Assembly (NCBI GenBank): GCA_031360915.1
Contig: JANMCE010000043.1
Coordinates: forward strand, 1 to 14,740
Length of the DNA: 14,740 bases
Direction: 5' to 3'
Source: JANMCE01 sp031360915
GTDB lineage: Bacteria > Actinomycetota > Acidimicrobiia > Acidimicrobiales > Ilumatobacteraceae
Under the pieces are notes generated by a model. That model had not been told where the DNA came from. It worked only from the letters and a program-made list of their open reading frames with translations, and ran no database searches. Shown in pieces: positions 1 through 8,227 of this stretch. The number at the start of each line of letters is the position of its first letter. Within the stretch, counting starts at the first letter, position 1. Position numbers and translations under genes: made by a program.

Positions 1-790
1 TGTCCGGATGATCAGGCCCAAGGATCCGCTCGCGATCGCGCACGGCCTCCTCAAGGGTTTGAGCAGCGGTCTGATAAAGGTGGAGACCCTCCTGGGCGCG
101 GGCCGATGCTTCGAGAGCGGCGATTCGCTCGGTGGCGGTCAGCGGCTCCGTGAGGAGGTCGACCGCAAGGTCCAGCGCCGCATCAGCCTGGTCCGAAGAG
201 CGCAACCGATCGATCGTACGGAGGGTCGCAGCAACTTTATCGCCGACCTCGATCGGCACATCGGCAAAAGTCACGCGGTCATCAGCTGTGATGTCGAGCG
301 CGGGCATACTCCGGCCAGCCAGCTCTGCAGTGAACGATCGCACTGACCACAGGTCGACCGCCTGGCTCGCCAACTGTCGACGTAACCCAGGCGGCCCAAC
401 GAGTAACAGGCCGCTTCCGAGTTCTCTCCGCATTGTGTCGCGCCGACGGTTGAGGGCCGTGAGCGATTCCGCCCACGCCGCTGCCCATGCGTCTTCGAGC
501 GATCGCGTCGCCTCGATCCAGATCAGCCCCCCAACCAGCGAGCCATTCAGCACGTCACTGACAGCCGAAGTCAACTCATCGGGAGACGACGCTACTATCC
601 GACGGAGCTCACGACTCTGGCCACCGAGGAACCACGAGGCTCGGCGAGCCAACTCATCCAAGCCATAGGTGGATGAGGAGAAAATGGCGCCGAACCAAAA
701 TCCCTTCTCCCTCGCTACGTGGTTGCGCAGGCGAAGCCACACCTGCTCGTCCGCGATCGAGAGCCCTTCGGCGAGGGCGCCGTCGGTCAC
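1..790 (-). CDS. TPR-like protein, partner of the adjacent P-loop ATPase; partial at left edge
   Basis: An open frame runs on the reverse strand from a GTG at 790 to the window edge, 263 codons without a stop. Its GTG overlaps the TGA of the ATPase gene (GTGA, 787-790), and a GAGGGA ribosome-binding site (complement of 800-805) lies 9 nt upstream, so the two proteins are probably made together. Residues 1-160 form a region I cannot name. It holds an LLLVGPP stretch (128-134) preceded by LNRRRD (113-118) and followed by DLWSVRSF (146-153), which looks like a degenerate NTPase-type fold without a Walker A lysine. Residues about 185-263 are helical and end in RERILGPDHPD (253-263), the typical junction of kinesin-light-chain-like TPR repeats, so more repeats probably lie outside the window. 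The role is unknown; ATPase plus TPR partner suggests a sensing or scaffold module. The coding call is good, the function weak. Confidence 0.75.
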   Translation of the reverse strand, partial: MTDGALAEGLSIADEQVWLRLRNHVAREKGFWFGAIFSSSTYGLDELARRASWFLGGQSRELRRIVASSPDELTSAVSDVLNGSLVGGLIWIEATRSLEDAWAAAWAESLTALNRRRDTMRRELGSGLLLVGPPGLRRQLASQAVDLWSVRSFTAELAGRSMPALDITADDRVTFADVPIEVGDKVAATLRTIDRLRSSDQADAALDLAVDLLTEPLTATERIAALEASARAQEGLHLYQTAAQTLEEAVRDRERILGPDHPD

Positions 791-2079
791 AGCAGTAGTT
801 CCCTCACCGGCGGCGTCACGTCGTACCATTCCGTGCCGTTGCGGTAGGGGAGCACGACCTGGCGCTCCAGAAATTCGCTGAACCGTCTGCGGTCGTCATC
901 GGTGGCCAGCCGCGGCCATTGCTGCTTCGTGAGTTCTTGAAGCCAGGCGTTCTCATCGCTGGTCAGGTAACGGAAGTCGTCGGCCATTCCTTTGATCGCC
1001 CCATCGATAGTGCGCGCAGCAACCGGAAGGTTGAATGTTCGTTCCACGACCGACCGAACGAGGAACAGGAGATTGCGCAGGTTTCCTCCGGAGGCGAGAA
1101 CGAGTCGGTCGAGCTGGACCGGGTCGCTGATGAGGCGAGCAATTTCGCGATGTCGCCGCTGGAGTACTTCGAGCAGCAAGGCGACGCCGCGTTCGTTGCG
1201 ACCCCCGCCTTTATTCTCAACGGTGACCGCTGTCAGCGACGGAACTCGACCCTCGTAGTTGGTCGACAGAGCCTGTGGTTCGAGCACAGTAAGGTCGGGC
1301 GGAACGGAATAAACCGCATGCACCCCGGGGAACCGCAATCGACGTGCATTCTGAGCAAAGAGAACCCGCACCGAAGACCGAACCGCATGGTTCGTATCGT
1401 CGGTATCGGAGAGCTTTTCGGTTGAGTCGATCAGAAGGACGATGCCCGTTCCGGTGCTCGCGTCCGCGAGCTTTGCGGCCTGTGCCCCGATCTCATCGTG
1501 TACTGCCTTCACCACGACTTCAAGCCGTCGGTCGAGATGCTGACGGAGTCGCTGACGGAACTCGGGGTTATCGCGCAGGCTTGCCTTTAAGTCGACCTTC
1601 ACAACCTTGGCGTCCGCCGTGAGGCCAATCTCCTCGAACTCCCACTTTGAAAGCCAACCTGACGCCTTCTTCCAAACCGATACTCCCTTCGCCAACTTCA
1701 GGCGATGAAGCTCATCGTCGAACGCCCCCGCAAGGGTGAGCAGATAGTCGCCGACGCCGACCGGGGTGTAGGCGTCGAGGTAGCCGTCGAGGTCGACGTA
1801 GACAACCCGGTAACCAAGGAATTGAAGCTTGTTCTGTAGCCGCCGGAGCTCGGTGCTCTTACCGCTTCCGCGGAAGCCCGAGAACAGATGCGCACTGCTG
1901 GAACTGCGCGCCCGTTTGATTTGGTTGGTGAGGAGCGCCACGGGATCTGCCTCAGGATCACTTGGATCGTAAATCTGGACGTATCGCTTCCGATCGTCCT
2001 CGTTTGTGAGGTCGAGCGGGCGCTCGATCATCGCTTCATTGAGTTCAGTCAGAAAGTCCTCATCGGACAAATTCGGCAC
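787..2079 (-). CDS. P-loop ATPase (AAA/STAND-like), first gene of a two-gene module
   Basis: The 430-residue protein has a clear Walker A, GFRGSGKS, at 68-75 and a Walker B-like IVLLIDSTE at 213-221, where the acidic residue follows a hydrophobic strand. Between them lie a strand VVYVDLDGY (92-100) and a helical insert of about 100 residues. A helical C-terminal part (about 290-430) follows, with GGNLRNLLFLVRSVVERTF as a likely lid or sensor-2 segment. There are no membrane segments or signal peptide, so it should be cytosolic. It starts at GTG 2079; a TAGGCT box lies 6 nt upstream and GAGGA overlaps that spacer. It ends inside the start of the TPR-like gene (GTGA overlap). Such ATPases usually act as nucleotide-driven switches for a partner protein, here presumably the TPR-like product. 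Whether the system is anti-phage, signalling or housekeeping cannot be read from the sequence. Confidence 0.88.
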   Translation of the reverse strand: MPNLSDEDFLTELNEAMIERPLDLTNEDDRKRYVQIYDPSDPEADPVALLTNQIKRARSSSSAHLFSGFRGSGKSTELRRLQNKLQFLGYRVVYVDLDGYLDAYTPVGVGDYLLTLAGAFDDELHRLKLAKGVSVWKKASGWLSKWEFEEIGLTADAKVVKVDLKASLRDNPEFRQRLRQHLDRRLEVVVKAVHDEIGAQAAKLADASTGTGIVLLIDSTEKLSDTDDTNHAVRSSVRVLFAQNARRLRFPGVHAVYSVPPDLTVLEPQALSTNYEGRVPSLTAVTVENKGGGRNERGVALLLEVLQRRHREIARLISDPVQLDRLVLASGGNLRNLLFLVRSVVERTFNLPVAARTIDGAIKGMADDFRYLTSDENAWLQELTKQQWPRLATDDDRRRFSEFLERQVVLPYRNGTEWYDVTPPVRELLL

Positions 2080-2091
2080 ATCCTCAGCCTA
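2080..2091 (-). promoter_or_regulatory. Candidate leaderless-type promoter of the ATPase gene
   Basis: On the reverse strand TAGGCT (complement of 2086-2091) fits the actinobacterial -10 pattern TANNNT and is followed by exactly 6 nt (GAGGAT) and the GTG start. No convincing -35 box is seen at the usual distance. The spacer doubles as a GAGGA ribosome-binding site, although that would lie very close to the start. Confidence 0.4.
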
Positions 2092-2173
2092 TCTGTCCGG
2101 CCCGATCTGGCGGAGCCGTCTGTTCTCGAGCCTACGAACATGACCGCAAGCGGTCGGCGAGATGTTCAAAGAG

Positions 2174-2206
2174 CGGGGCCAAGTTCGATCGAGAACATCG
2201 GCCCCG
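2174..2206 (-). terminator. Candidate intrinsic terminator behind the matrixin-like gene
   Basis: CGGGGCC (2174-2180) pairs perfectly with GGCCCCG (2200-2206), and an inner GTTC/GAAC pair (2183-2186 with 2193-2196) closes a 6-nt loop. Read on the reverse strand, the hairpin is followed by CTCTTT, a short and imperfect U-tract. It lies about 70 nt past the TAA of the metallopeptidase gene. It may equally be a processing or attenuation structure because it overlaps a second hairpin (2203-2217). Confidence 0.4.
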
Positions 2207-2217
2207 AACGCTTCGGG
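2203..2217. repeat. Short perfect hairpin overlapping the larger stem
   Basis: CCCGAA (2203-2208), loop CGC, TTCGGG (2212-2217). On the plus strand it is followed by only TTT; on the minus strand by no T run. Its left arm shares bases 2203-2206 with the right arm of the 2174-2206 hairpin, so the two cannot form at the same time. Confidence 0.5.
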
Positions 2218-2246
2218 TTTCAAGTAACTGCCCACGAACTGTCACC

Positions 2247-2268
2247 TAGTGGTCGACCCCAGCCACTA
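2247..2268 (-). terminator. Stem-loop just past the matrixin-like stop codon
   Basis: TAGTGG (2247-2252) pairs with CCACTA (2263-2268) around a 10-nt loop, starting 10 nt beyond the TAA (2279-2281) on the reverse strand. No T-tract follows. It could act as a U-less terminator or as a 3' end stabiliser; the sequence alone does not decide. Confidence 0.25.
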
Positions 2269-2278
2269 CCCAACAGCG

Positions 2279-3298
2279 TTACAACGTTGGGAAGCAGTCG
2301 CCACGACCGAGTTTGGCCAGGCCGTTGAGGTCGCCGGGTGCCAACGACGTCACCTCGTATGAACTCGATGGATACATCACCTGCGTCGGGTCTTCAACAT
2401 GACCGAGCCCGACGAGGTGACCTAACTCGTGTAGGACAATGACCCTTCCGATGTCATCGGCCTTGACGTCGCCCTTCGGCTGGAGACTCGCGAAGGCGGG
2501 GCCGTCCAAAGCGAGCGTCCCCGTGATGTAAACCTTTGTTCGCGGGTCGAACGGTGACGTGTCGTGAGTGTCGAGATACGCGCTCCCACCCAGACCGATC
2601 ACGCGCTTGTTGAGGTCCGGCGAACGGCTCGGGTCGGACCAAGCGATGAGCACTGGTGCCCATCGATCGCCGTAACGCGATCGCTGGAACGAGGCCCGCT
2701 CTTTGCTCGGTTCCTCGTCGGTTGGTCCGTCGTTTATGAATACCAGACCACTCGCCGCGCTGATGGCCGCGATGGCATCGGTGACCATCTCGTCGCCGTG
2801 TAGCGGCATCGTCCGCCGATTGGTCACGTAGTGAATCGGCCGGCACGGGTCGTATGCGACGGGTGACTGCTTGTCGCTCTGCCTGGCCATGAAGCTGAAC
2901 CGGGTGCTGTCACTAGACACCGCAGCTGGCTGTCCGAGCGGGCCGCTTTCGGCCTCACGGCTCGGCGCCGGTCGATCGGTTCCCAAAGTGAACAATTTGG
3001 CCCCGGCGCTATCAGCGTTGCCACCATTCACTTTGTGAAGCGCAAGCCCGGTCGCCACGAGACCACCAATGACCGCCAGTCCGATCGCACGCCGACGCCA
3101 GCGCCGCCTCCGGAACGACCTGGTCTTCGACTCTGTCTCACGCGTTTCGCTCTCGAGGCGGCTTTGCAGAAGCGCAGAACGAGCGTTTCGTTCCGCCTGC
3201 CGCAGCCGTTCGTCAGCCGACATCTCTGTCGCCATAGCTGACCGCACGAACGACTCATCAAACACAACGTCATCCGGTTCGTGGTCAGGCGTATTCAT
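2279..3298 (-). CDS. Membrane-anchored matrixin-like zinc metallopeptidase
   Basis: Translation from ATG 3298 gives 339 residues. Residues 1-60 are charged and probably helical and cytosolic. The RRRRWRRR stretch (63-70) is followed by one transmembrane segment (about 71-88), so the rest lies outside the membrane (type II topology). The extended metzincin motif HELGHLVGLGH spans 290-300 (ligands H290, H294, H300; catalytic E291), with the Met-turn methionine at M308 (QVMYP). C152 and C335 could form a disulfide across the domain. The family hydrolyses peptide bonds; the substrate is unknown. A longer frame up to 3475 exists, but it would overlap the divergent ligase gene. The TTGACA/CTTCAT promoter placed 7 nt before ATG 3298 supports the shorter start. 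It is divergent from the amidoligase operon and upstream of the ATPase pair, separated from the latter by hairpins. Confidence 0.9.
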   Translation of the reverse strand: MNTPDHEPDDVVFDESFVRSAMATEMSADERLRQAERNARSALLQSRLESETRETESKTRSFRRRRWRRRAIGLAVIGGLVATGLALHKVNGGNADSAGAKLFTLGTDRPAPSREAESGPLGQPAAVSSDSTRFSFMARQSDKQSPVAYDPCRPIHYVTNRRTMPLHGDEMVTDAIAAISAASGLVFINDGPTDEEPSKERASFQRSRYGDRWAPVLIAWSDPSRSPDLNKRVIGLGGSAYLDTHDTSPFDPRTKVYITGTLALDGPAFASLQPKGDVKADDIGRVIVLHELGHLVGLGHVEDPTQVMYPSSSYEVTSLAPGDLNGLAKLGRGDCFPTL

Positions 3299-3305
3299 TG
3301 GACCG

Positions 3306-3334
3306 ATGAAGCCACGCCGCCCCAAGCCTGTCAA
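3306..3334 (-). promoter_or_regulatory. Candidate promoter of the matrixin-like gene
   Basis: On the reverse strand a perfect TTGACA (complement of 3329-3334) stands 17 nt from CTTCAT (complement of 3306-3311), a weak -10 matching three of six consensus bases. The -10 ends 7 nt before ATG 3298, so the transcript would have almost no leader. Confidence 0.45.
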
Positions 3335-3455
3335 GGGCCGTACAGCCCACCCCACGCTCGCGCTACGGGCACTGACGAAAGATGAAGCCGTGGGAACCAG
3401 CGCTGAGTTCACGTGGTGGAAACAGGCCCGTGAACCACCCGATACAGTCCGGTCG

Positions 3456-3467
3456 TACCCTGAGAGG
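3456..3467 (+). promoter_or_regulatory. Candidate leaderless-type promoter / RBS of the amidoligase operon
   Basis: TACCCT (3456-3461) fits TANNNT and is followed by exactly 6 nt (GAGAGG, 3462-3467) and ATG 3468. The GAGAGG is also a good ribosome-binding site for the second in-frame ATG at 3474 (spacing 6). The two readings predict different starts two codons apart. A second TANNNT (TACAGT, 3443-3448) lies further upstream. The rest of the divergent gap 3299-3467 holds only the promoter of the opposite gene. Confidence 0.4.
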
Positions 3468-4907
<1,440 letters not shown>

Positions 4908-4909
4908 CA

Positions 4910-5830
4910 GTGTTGCTCTCCCGAGTCGCCGAAAATCTGTACTGGGCCGCCCGCTATCTGGAGCGGGCCGAAGATACCGCTCGAATCGTGCTGCAACACA
5001 CCAACGTCATCATCGACATGCCCGAGTCTGTGTCACTGGGCTGGAACCCGCTCCTGGCCATCTTGGGTGATCCCGAGACCGACGGTATGGTCAATGAGAC
5101 CGAGATCGTCAACTACTTGGCATGCGACACGAGTAACCCGAGCAGCATCGTGGCCAGCGTTGTCGCCGCCCGCGAGAACCTGCGTACCACCCGCGAGGTG
5201 CTGCCCCGAGCCGCATGGCAGGCCATCAACGACCTTTATCTGCAGGTTGGCGACCGTTGCGGGGAAGCGGTCCCTCGATTCACCCGCGCGAAATATTTGA
5301 GCCACATCGTCGGCGAATCGCAGCGGATCGTCGGCATCTTGGCCGGGACGATGAGCCGAGATGCGGCGTACAGCATGTTGCGCCTCGGCCGGAACATCGA
5401 GCGGGCCGATATGACGACCCGCGTGCTTGACGTGCGAGCCGGAAGTCTGATGGGCGGCGACGGCGCGTTCGATGACATTCAGTGGGTCGGCGTGCTGCAG
5501 TCGCTCTCTGCTCTGCAGATGTACCGCCGGGCCACCCGATCACCGCTCGACGGCCATTCGGTCGTGCGCTTCTGCCTGCAGTCCCGCGAGTTCCCCCGAT
5601 CGGTCGCACACTGCCTCCGCGAGGTCACGCACTGTATGTCGGTTCTGCCGGCCCGAGCGGAGGTAAGCCGTGCGTGTGACATCGCGACTGAGCAACTTGC
5701 GGGCCTGGCCTTGCACGACATCAGCGGCTGGCACCTGCACTTTCTGACGGACGCATTGCAGCAGGCCATCGGCGATGTCCACGGCGCTATTGCCGAGGGG
5801 TACTTTCGGGTTGCGGAGCGTGTCGCATAG
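4910..5830 (+). CDS. Alpha-E domain protein (DUF403)
   Basis: The 306-residue, almost wholly helical protein begins LLSRVAENLYWAARYLERAEDTARI, the signature of the alpha-E family, and carries a related motif RLGRNIERADMTTRVLD in its middle, as if two similar helical halves were joined. Size fits the family (about 310). Alpha-E proteins accompany circularly permuted ATP-grasp ligases almost without exception and are thought to bind or assist them; no reaction has been established. GTG 4910 was chosen because GGAG (4898-4901) lies 8 nt upstream and the protein begins directly with the conserved motif. ATG 4889 would add seven residues and overlap the ligase gene. From memory the counterpart in M. 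tuberculosis is Rv2410c, also next to the ligase gene. Confidence 0.92.
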   Translation: MLLSRVAENLYWAARYLERAEDTARIVLQHTNVIIDMPESVSLGWNPLLAILGDPETDGMVNETEIVNYLACDTSNPSSIVASVVAARENLRTTREVLPRAAWQAINDLYLQVGDRCGEAVPRFTRAKYLSHIVGESQRIVGILAGTMSRDAAYSMLRLGRNIERADMTTRVLDVRAGSLMGGDGAFDDIQWVGVLQSLSALQMYRRATRSPLDGHSVVRFCLQSREFPRSVAHCLREVTHCMSVLPARAEVSRACDIATEQLAGLALHDISGWHLHFLTDALQQAIGDVHGAIAEGYFRVAERVA

Positions 5831-5854
5831 CCGGCGGTGTTGGTTTGGTGACGT

Positions 5855-5871
5855 TGCCTCGACGTGAGGCA
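5855..5871 (+). promoter_or_regulatory. Hairpin in the intergenic gap before the fusion gene
   Basis: TGCCTC (5855-5860), loop GACGT, GAGGCA (5866-5871): a perfect 6-bp stem. Its right arm contains the only ribosome-binding-like GAGG (5866-5869) of the gap, and the alternative GTG start 5864 begins in the loop. It could tune translation of the fusion protein relative to the first two genes. Based on base pairing only. Confidence 0.35.
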
Positions 5872-5881
5872 TGCTGGACAG

Positions 5882-8227
5882 GTGCTGCCGTTCACTGCGT
5901 ATGGAGGCAAGGCGCTTCCCGGGCGGTTCGACGAGGTGACTGACCCGGGCGGACACGCCCGACCCCATTGGCCCGCTCTGCTGGACGCCTTCGAACAACT
6001 CGGCTGCGAAGAACTCACCCGCCGCGGAGCTGCGGCCGAACGGCTCGCATCCGCCGCCGGATTCGGCGCTTCTACCACCACCGATCGAGGCGACGGCGCG
6101 GACCCAACGCCCACCACGCCGCTCGGCAACGACGCAGGTCCCGGACACCACGAGGTACCGCCACGGCGGGTCGACCCGATCCCGGTGATCTTCGGTGCCC
6201 ACGACTGGCAGCAATTGCAGGACGGCATCAACCAGCGGCTCCGGCTGCTGGAGTTGGTAGCCGCTGATCTGTACGGCGAGCGCACGCTGGTGCAACGCGG
6301 TCTCCTACCGGTCGATGCCGTACTCGGCAGCGCGCAATACCTCGCTGCTGCCCATGGCTGGTCACCGGCGGGACCACGCCTCACCCGGTATGCGGCCGAC
6401 ATCACGAGGGACGCAACGGGGCAGTTCCTCGTGGTAGAAGACCACACCGAGAACCCTGTTGGCGCTGGTCGAGCCTTGTTACTTCGGTCCGTGCTCACCC
6501 GGCTGTTCGGGGTCGAACACCGACGTCTAAGAGTCCAGCCGCTCGGACCATGGTTCGATGCGCTTCGCAGCGCACTGGCCGAGTTGGTGCCGGCAGCGGC
6601 AGCGTCGCCCCGAGTCGCGTTGCTCGCCCCGGCGGCGGCGCATCCGGACTTCGCTGAGCAGGCGTTGCTGGCCACCCAACTCGGCTACAACCTGGTCGAA
6701 GCCGGAGATCTGAGCGTTCACGGCGGCTCGCTGTACCTGCGGGCCGTCAGCGGTCTGGAGCCCATCGGCGTCTTGCTCCGAGCCGTGCCCGACAGCGCTC
6801 TCGACCCGTTGGAGATCGTCCCTCCCAGCGCCGCCGGTGTGGCCGGGCTGCTTCAAGCCGCCCGCCGAGGCCAGCTCGGGCTGTCCAACGCCGTCGGGTC
6901 CGGACTGGTCGGCGGCACGCGCTTACACCGCTACTTGCCCACGCTCTGCCAGTCACTGCTTGGCGAGGAATTGCTGCTGCTAAGCGTTTCCGCGGCTGGC
7001 GAGCGGGCCACCACGCCGGTGTTTCGGGCGGGCGAATTGGTCGCCGATACCTATGCGATGCGGCTCCATGCAGTTCAGAGCAGCGACGGCGTAGCGGTGT
7101 TGCCCGGTGGGGTCGCCCGATCCAGCGGCGGAGTGAAAGATGTGTGGGTCGTCGGTTATTCCTCGGCGCCAGCCCGTATATTCGCCTCCGCGGCCGGAGT
7201 GCTCGAGCCGATCGACCTGCGAGATTCACTGCCGTGCCGCGCGGCGGAGGCGCTGTTCTGGTTGGGCCGCAATGCCGAACACGCCGAAAGCGTCGCCCGC
7301 TGCGTGCACGTCGCCCTGTCGACCTTCCGGGCTGATCCAGAACTGGCCGACCTCGACCGCGGCGCCTGGGCGCAGCGCGTCATCTCCGTCCTCACGCTGC
7401 TCGTCGGTGACCGCTCGGTCGACAGCGCTGCGGCGGCGCCGGTGTGGGCCGACGACGGCGCGTTCGGGCCCGACGGTATCGGCCTGATCGCCCGGGCACG
7501 AGAAGCGCTGTCCGATCGGCCCGATGGTCTCGCCGATACCCTCGGCCACCTGGCGTCGAACGCCGCTACAGTGCGCGAATTCCTGTCCACGAGCACCTGG
7601 CGATTGATGGATGCCTTGTTGAGCGAACGGTCCCGGCTTACGCAGCCGACCCAGATCAACGGCGTGGACCTGCTGGACCTGCTCGACCGGACATTGGCCT
7701 CGCTTGCCGCGATGGCCGGGTTGATGCAGGAAAGCGTGGTCCGCGGACCCGGCTGGCGATTCTTCGATCTCGGCCGCCGGCTGGAACGATCCCGCCTGCT
7801 GGTCACCACACTGCGGGCAGCGTTCTCCGTGCTCTCGCCGATGGTGGTCGCCGGCGCCGTTGGTGAATTCGTGCTGGCCAGCACCGAGAGCCTGGTCGCC
7901 TACCGCCGTCGGTATCGCACCGACATCGAACTGGAATCACTCATCGACCTGCTCGTGGTCGATGACCGCAATCCCCGCTCACTGGCCTTCCAGGTCGACC
8001 GGATCCGCGAGGACCTGGCCAGCCTGCCCGACCGCGACGGCCTCCACCACGAGGCGGCGGTCCTCGAGCAACTCGCCGGTCGGTTGCCTGCGGTTCGGTC
8101 CGACCACACGCTGGAAGCCACCCTGCATGAGATGGACGACCTGCTTGCCGCCCTTGTCCGCGGCGTCGGCCACATATGGTTCTCGCCGCGCCCGGTCGGC
8201 CGCCATGTCTCCACCGAGGCCCGATGA
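5882..8227 (+). CDS. ATP-grasp-like / alpha-E fusion protein with a degenerate ligase domain
   Basis: The 781-residue protein joins an N-terminal region related to the permuted ATP-grasp family (about 1-425) to a C-terminal alpha-E domain (about 450-775, starting at LPCRAAEALFWLGRNAEHAE). Recognisable ligase-like parts are DPIPVIFGAHDWQQLQDGI, VVEDHTENPVGAG and GGVKDVWVV. The stretch between the GEE motif and the (D/V)W(I/V)V motif is 64 residues, against 137 in the intact paralogue at 3468, and the VVKPA lysine strand and WVAQ are missing. The ENR and RRIDD motifs read LRS and RAVPD. A Pro/Gly/Asp/Thr-rich linker lies at about 60-98. The frame is uninterrupted, so this is not a pseudogene; probably it is a structural or regulatory partner. 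M. tuberculosis Rv2567 (884 residues, from memory) is about 100 longer. The start is uncertain: GTG 5882 follows GAGG at a long 12-nt spacing; GTG 5864 has no ribosome-binding site. Confidence 0.9.
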   Translation: MLPFTAYGGKALPGRFDEVTDPGGHARPHWPALLDAFEQLGCEELTRRGAAAERLASAAGFGASTTTDRGDGADPTPTTPLGNDAGPGHHEVPPRRVDPIPVIFGAHDWQQLQDGINQRLRLLELVAADLYGERTLVQRGLLPVDAVLGSAQYLAAAHGWSPAGPRLTRYAADITRDATGQFLVVEDHTENPVGAGRALLLRSVLTRLFGVEHRRLRVQPLGPWFDALRSALAELVPAAAASPRVALLAPAAAHPDFAEQALLATQLGYNLVEAGDLSVHGGSLYLRAVSGLEPIGVLLRAVPDSALDPLEIVPPSAAGVAGLLQAARRGQLGLSNAVGSGLVGGTRLHRYLPTLCQSLLGEELLLLSVSAAGERATTPVFRAGELVADTYAMRLHAVQSSDGVAVLPGGVARSSGGVKDVWVVGYSSAPARIFASAAGVLEPIDLRDSLPCRAAEALFWLGRNAEHAESVARCVHVALSTFRADPELADLDRGAWAQRVISVLTLLVGDRSVDSAAAAPVWADDGAFGPDGIGLIARAREALSDRPDGLADTLGHLASNAATVREFLSTSTWRLMDALLSERSRLTQPTQINGVDLLDLLDRTLASLAAMAGLMQESVVRGPGWRFFDLGRRLERSRLLVTTLRAAFSVLSPMVVAGAVGEFVLASTESLVAYRRRYRTDIELESLIDLLVVDDRNPRSLAFQVDRIREDLASLPDRDGLHHEAAVLEQLAGRLPAVRSDHTLEATLHEMDDLLAALVRGVGHIWFSPRPVGRHVSTEAR

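Noticed and set aside
132..668. 178-residue frame on the plus strand
   Set aside because: It lies antisense to the TPR-like gene, which has an RBS, a coupled start and a TPR-type motif. The plus frame is Arg/Ser-rich without recognisable motifs.
919..1425. 168-residue frame on the plus strand
   Set aside because: It is antisense to the ATPase gene, has no motif and no RBS, and is typical of high-GC shadow frames.
1888..2328. 146-residue frame on the plus strand spanning the gap 2080-2278
   Set aside because: It overlaps the 5' end of the ATPase gene and the 3' end of the peptidase gene in antisense and shows no family resemblance.
3443..3448. TACAGT as the -10 box of the ligase operon
   Set aside because: It has no -35 box at a usual distance, and TACCCT at 3456 repeats the spacing seen at two other genes. 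It was kept only as an alternative.
3069..3467. N-terminal extension of the ATP-grasp ligase frame
   Set aside because: It lies mostly antisense to the metallopeptidase gene, is Arg/Ser-rich, and precedes the start supported by the RBS and TANNNT box.
5479..6675. 398-residue frame on the minus strand
   Set aside because: It is antisense to the alpha-E and fusion genes, is Ser/Arg/Pro-rich, and has no domain.
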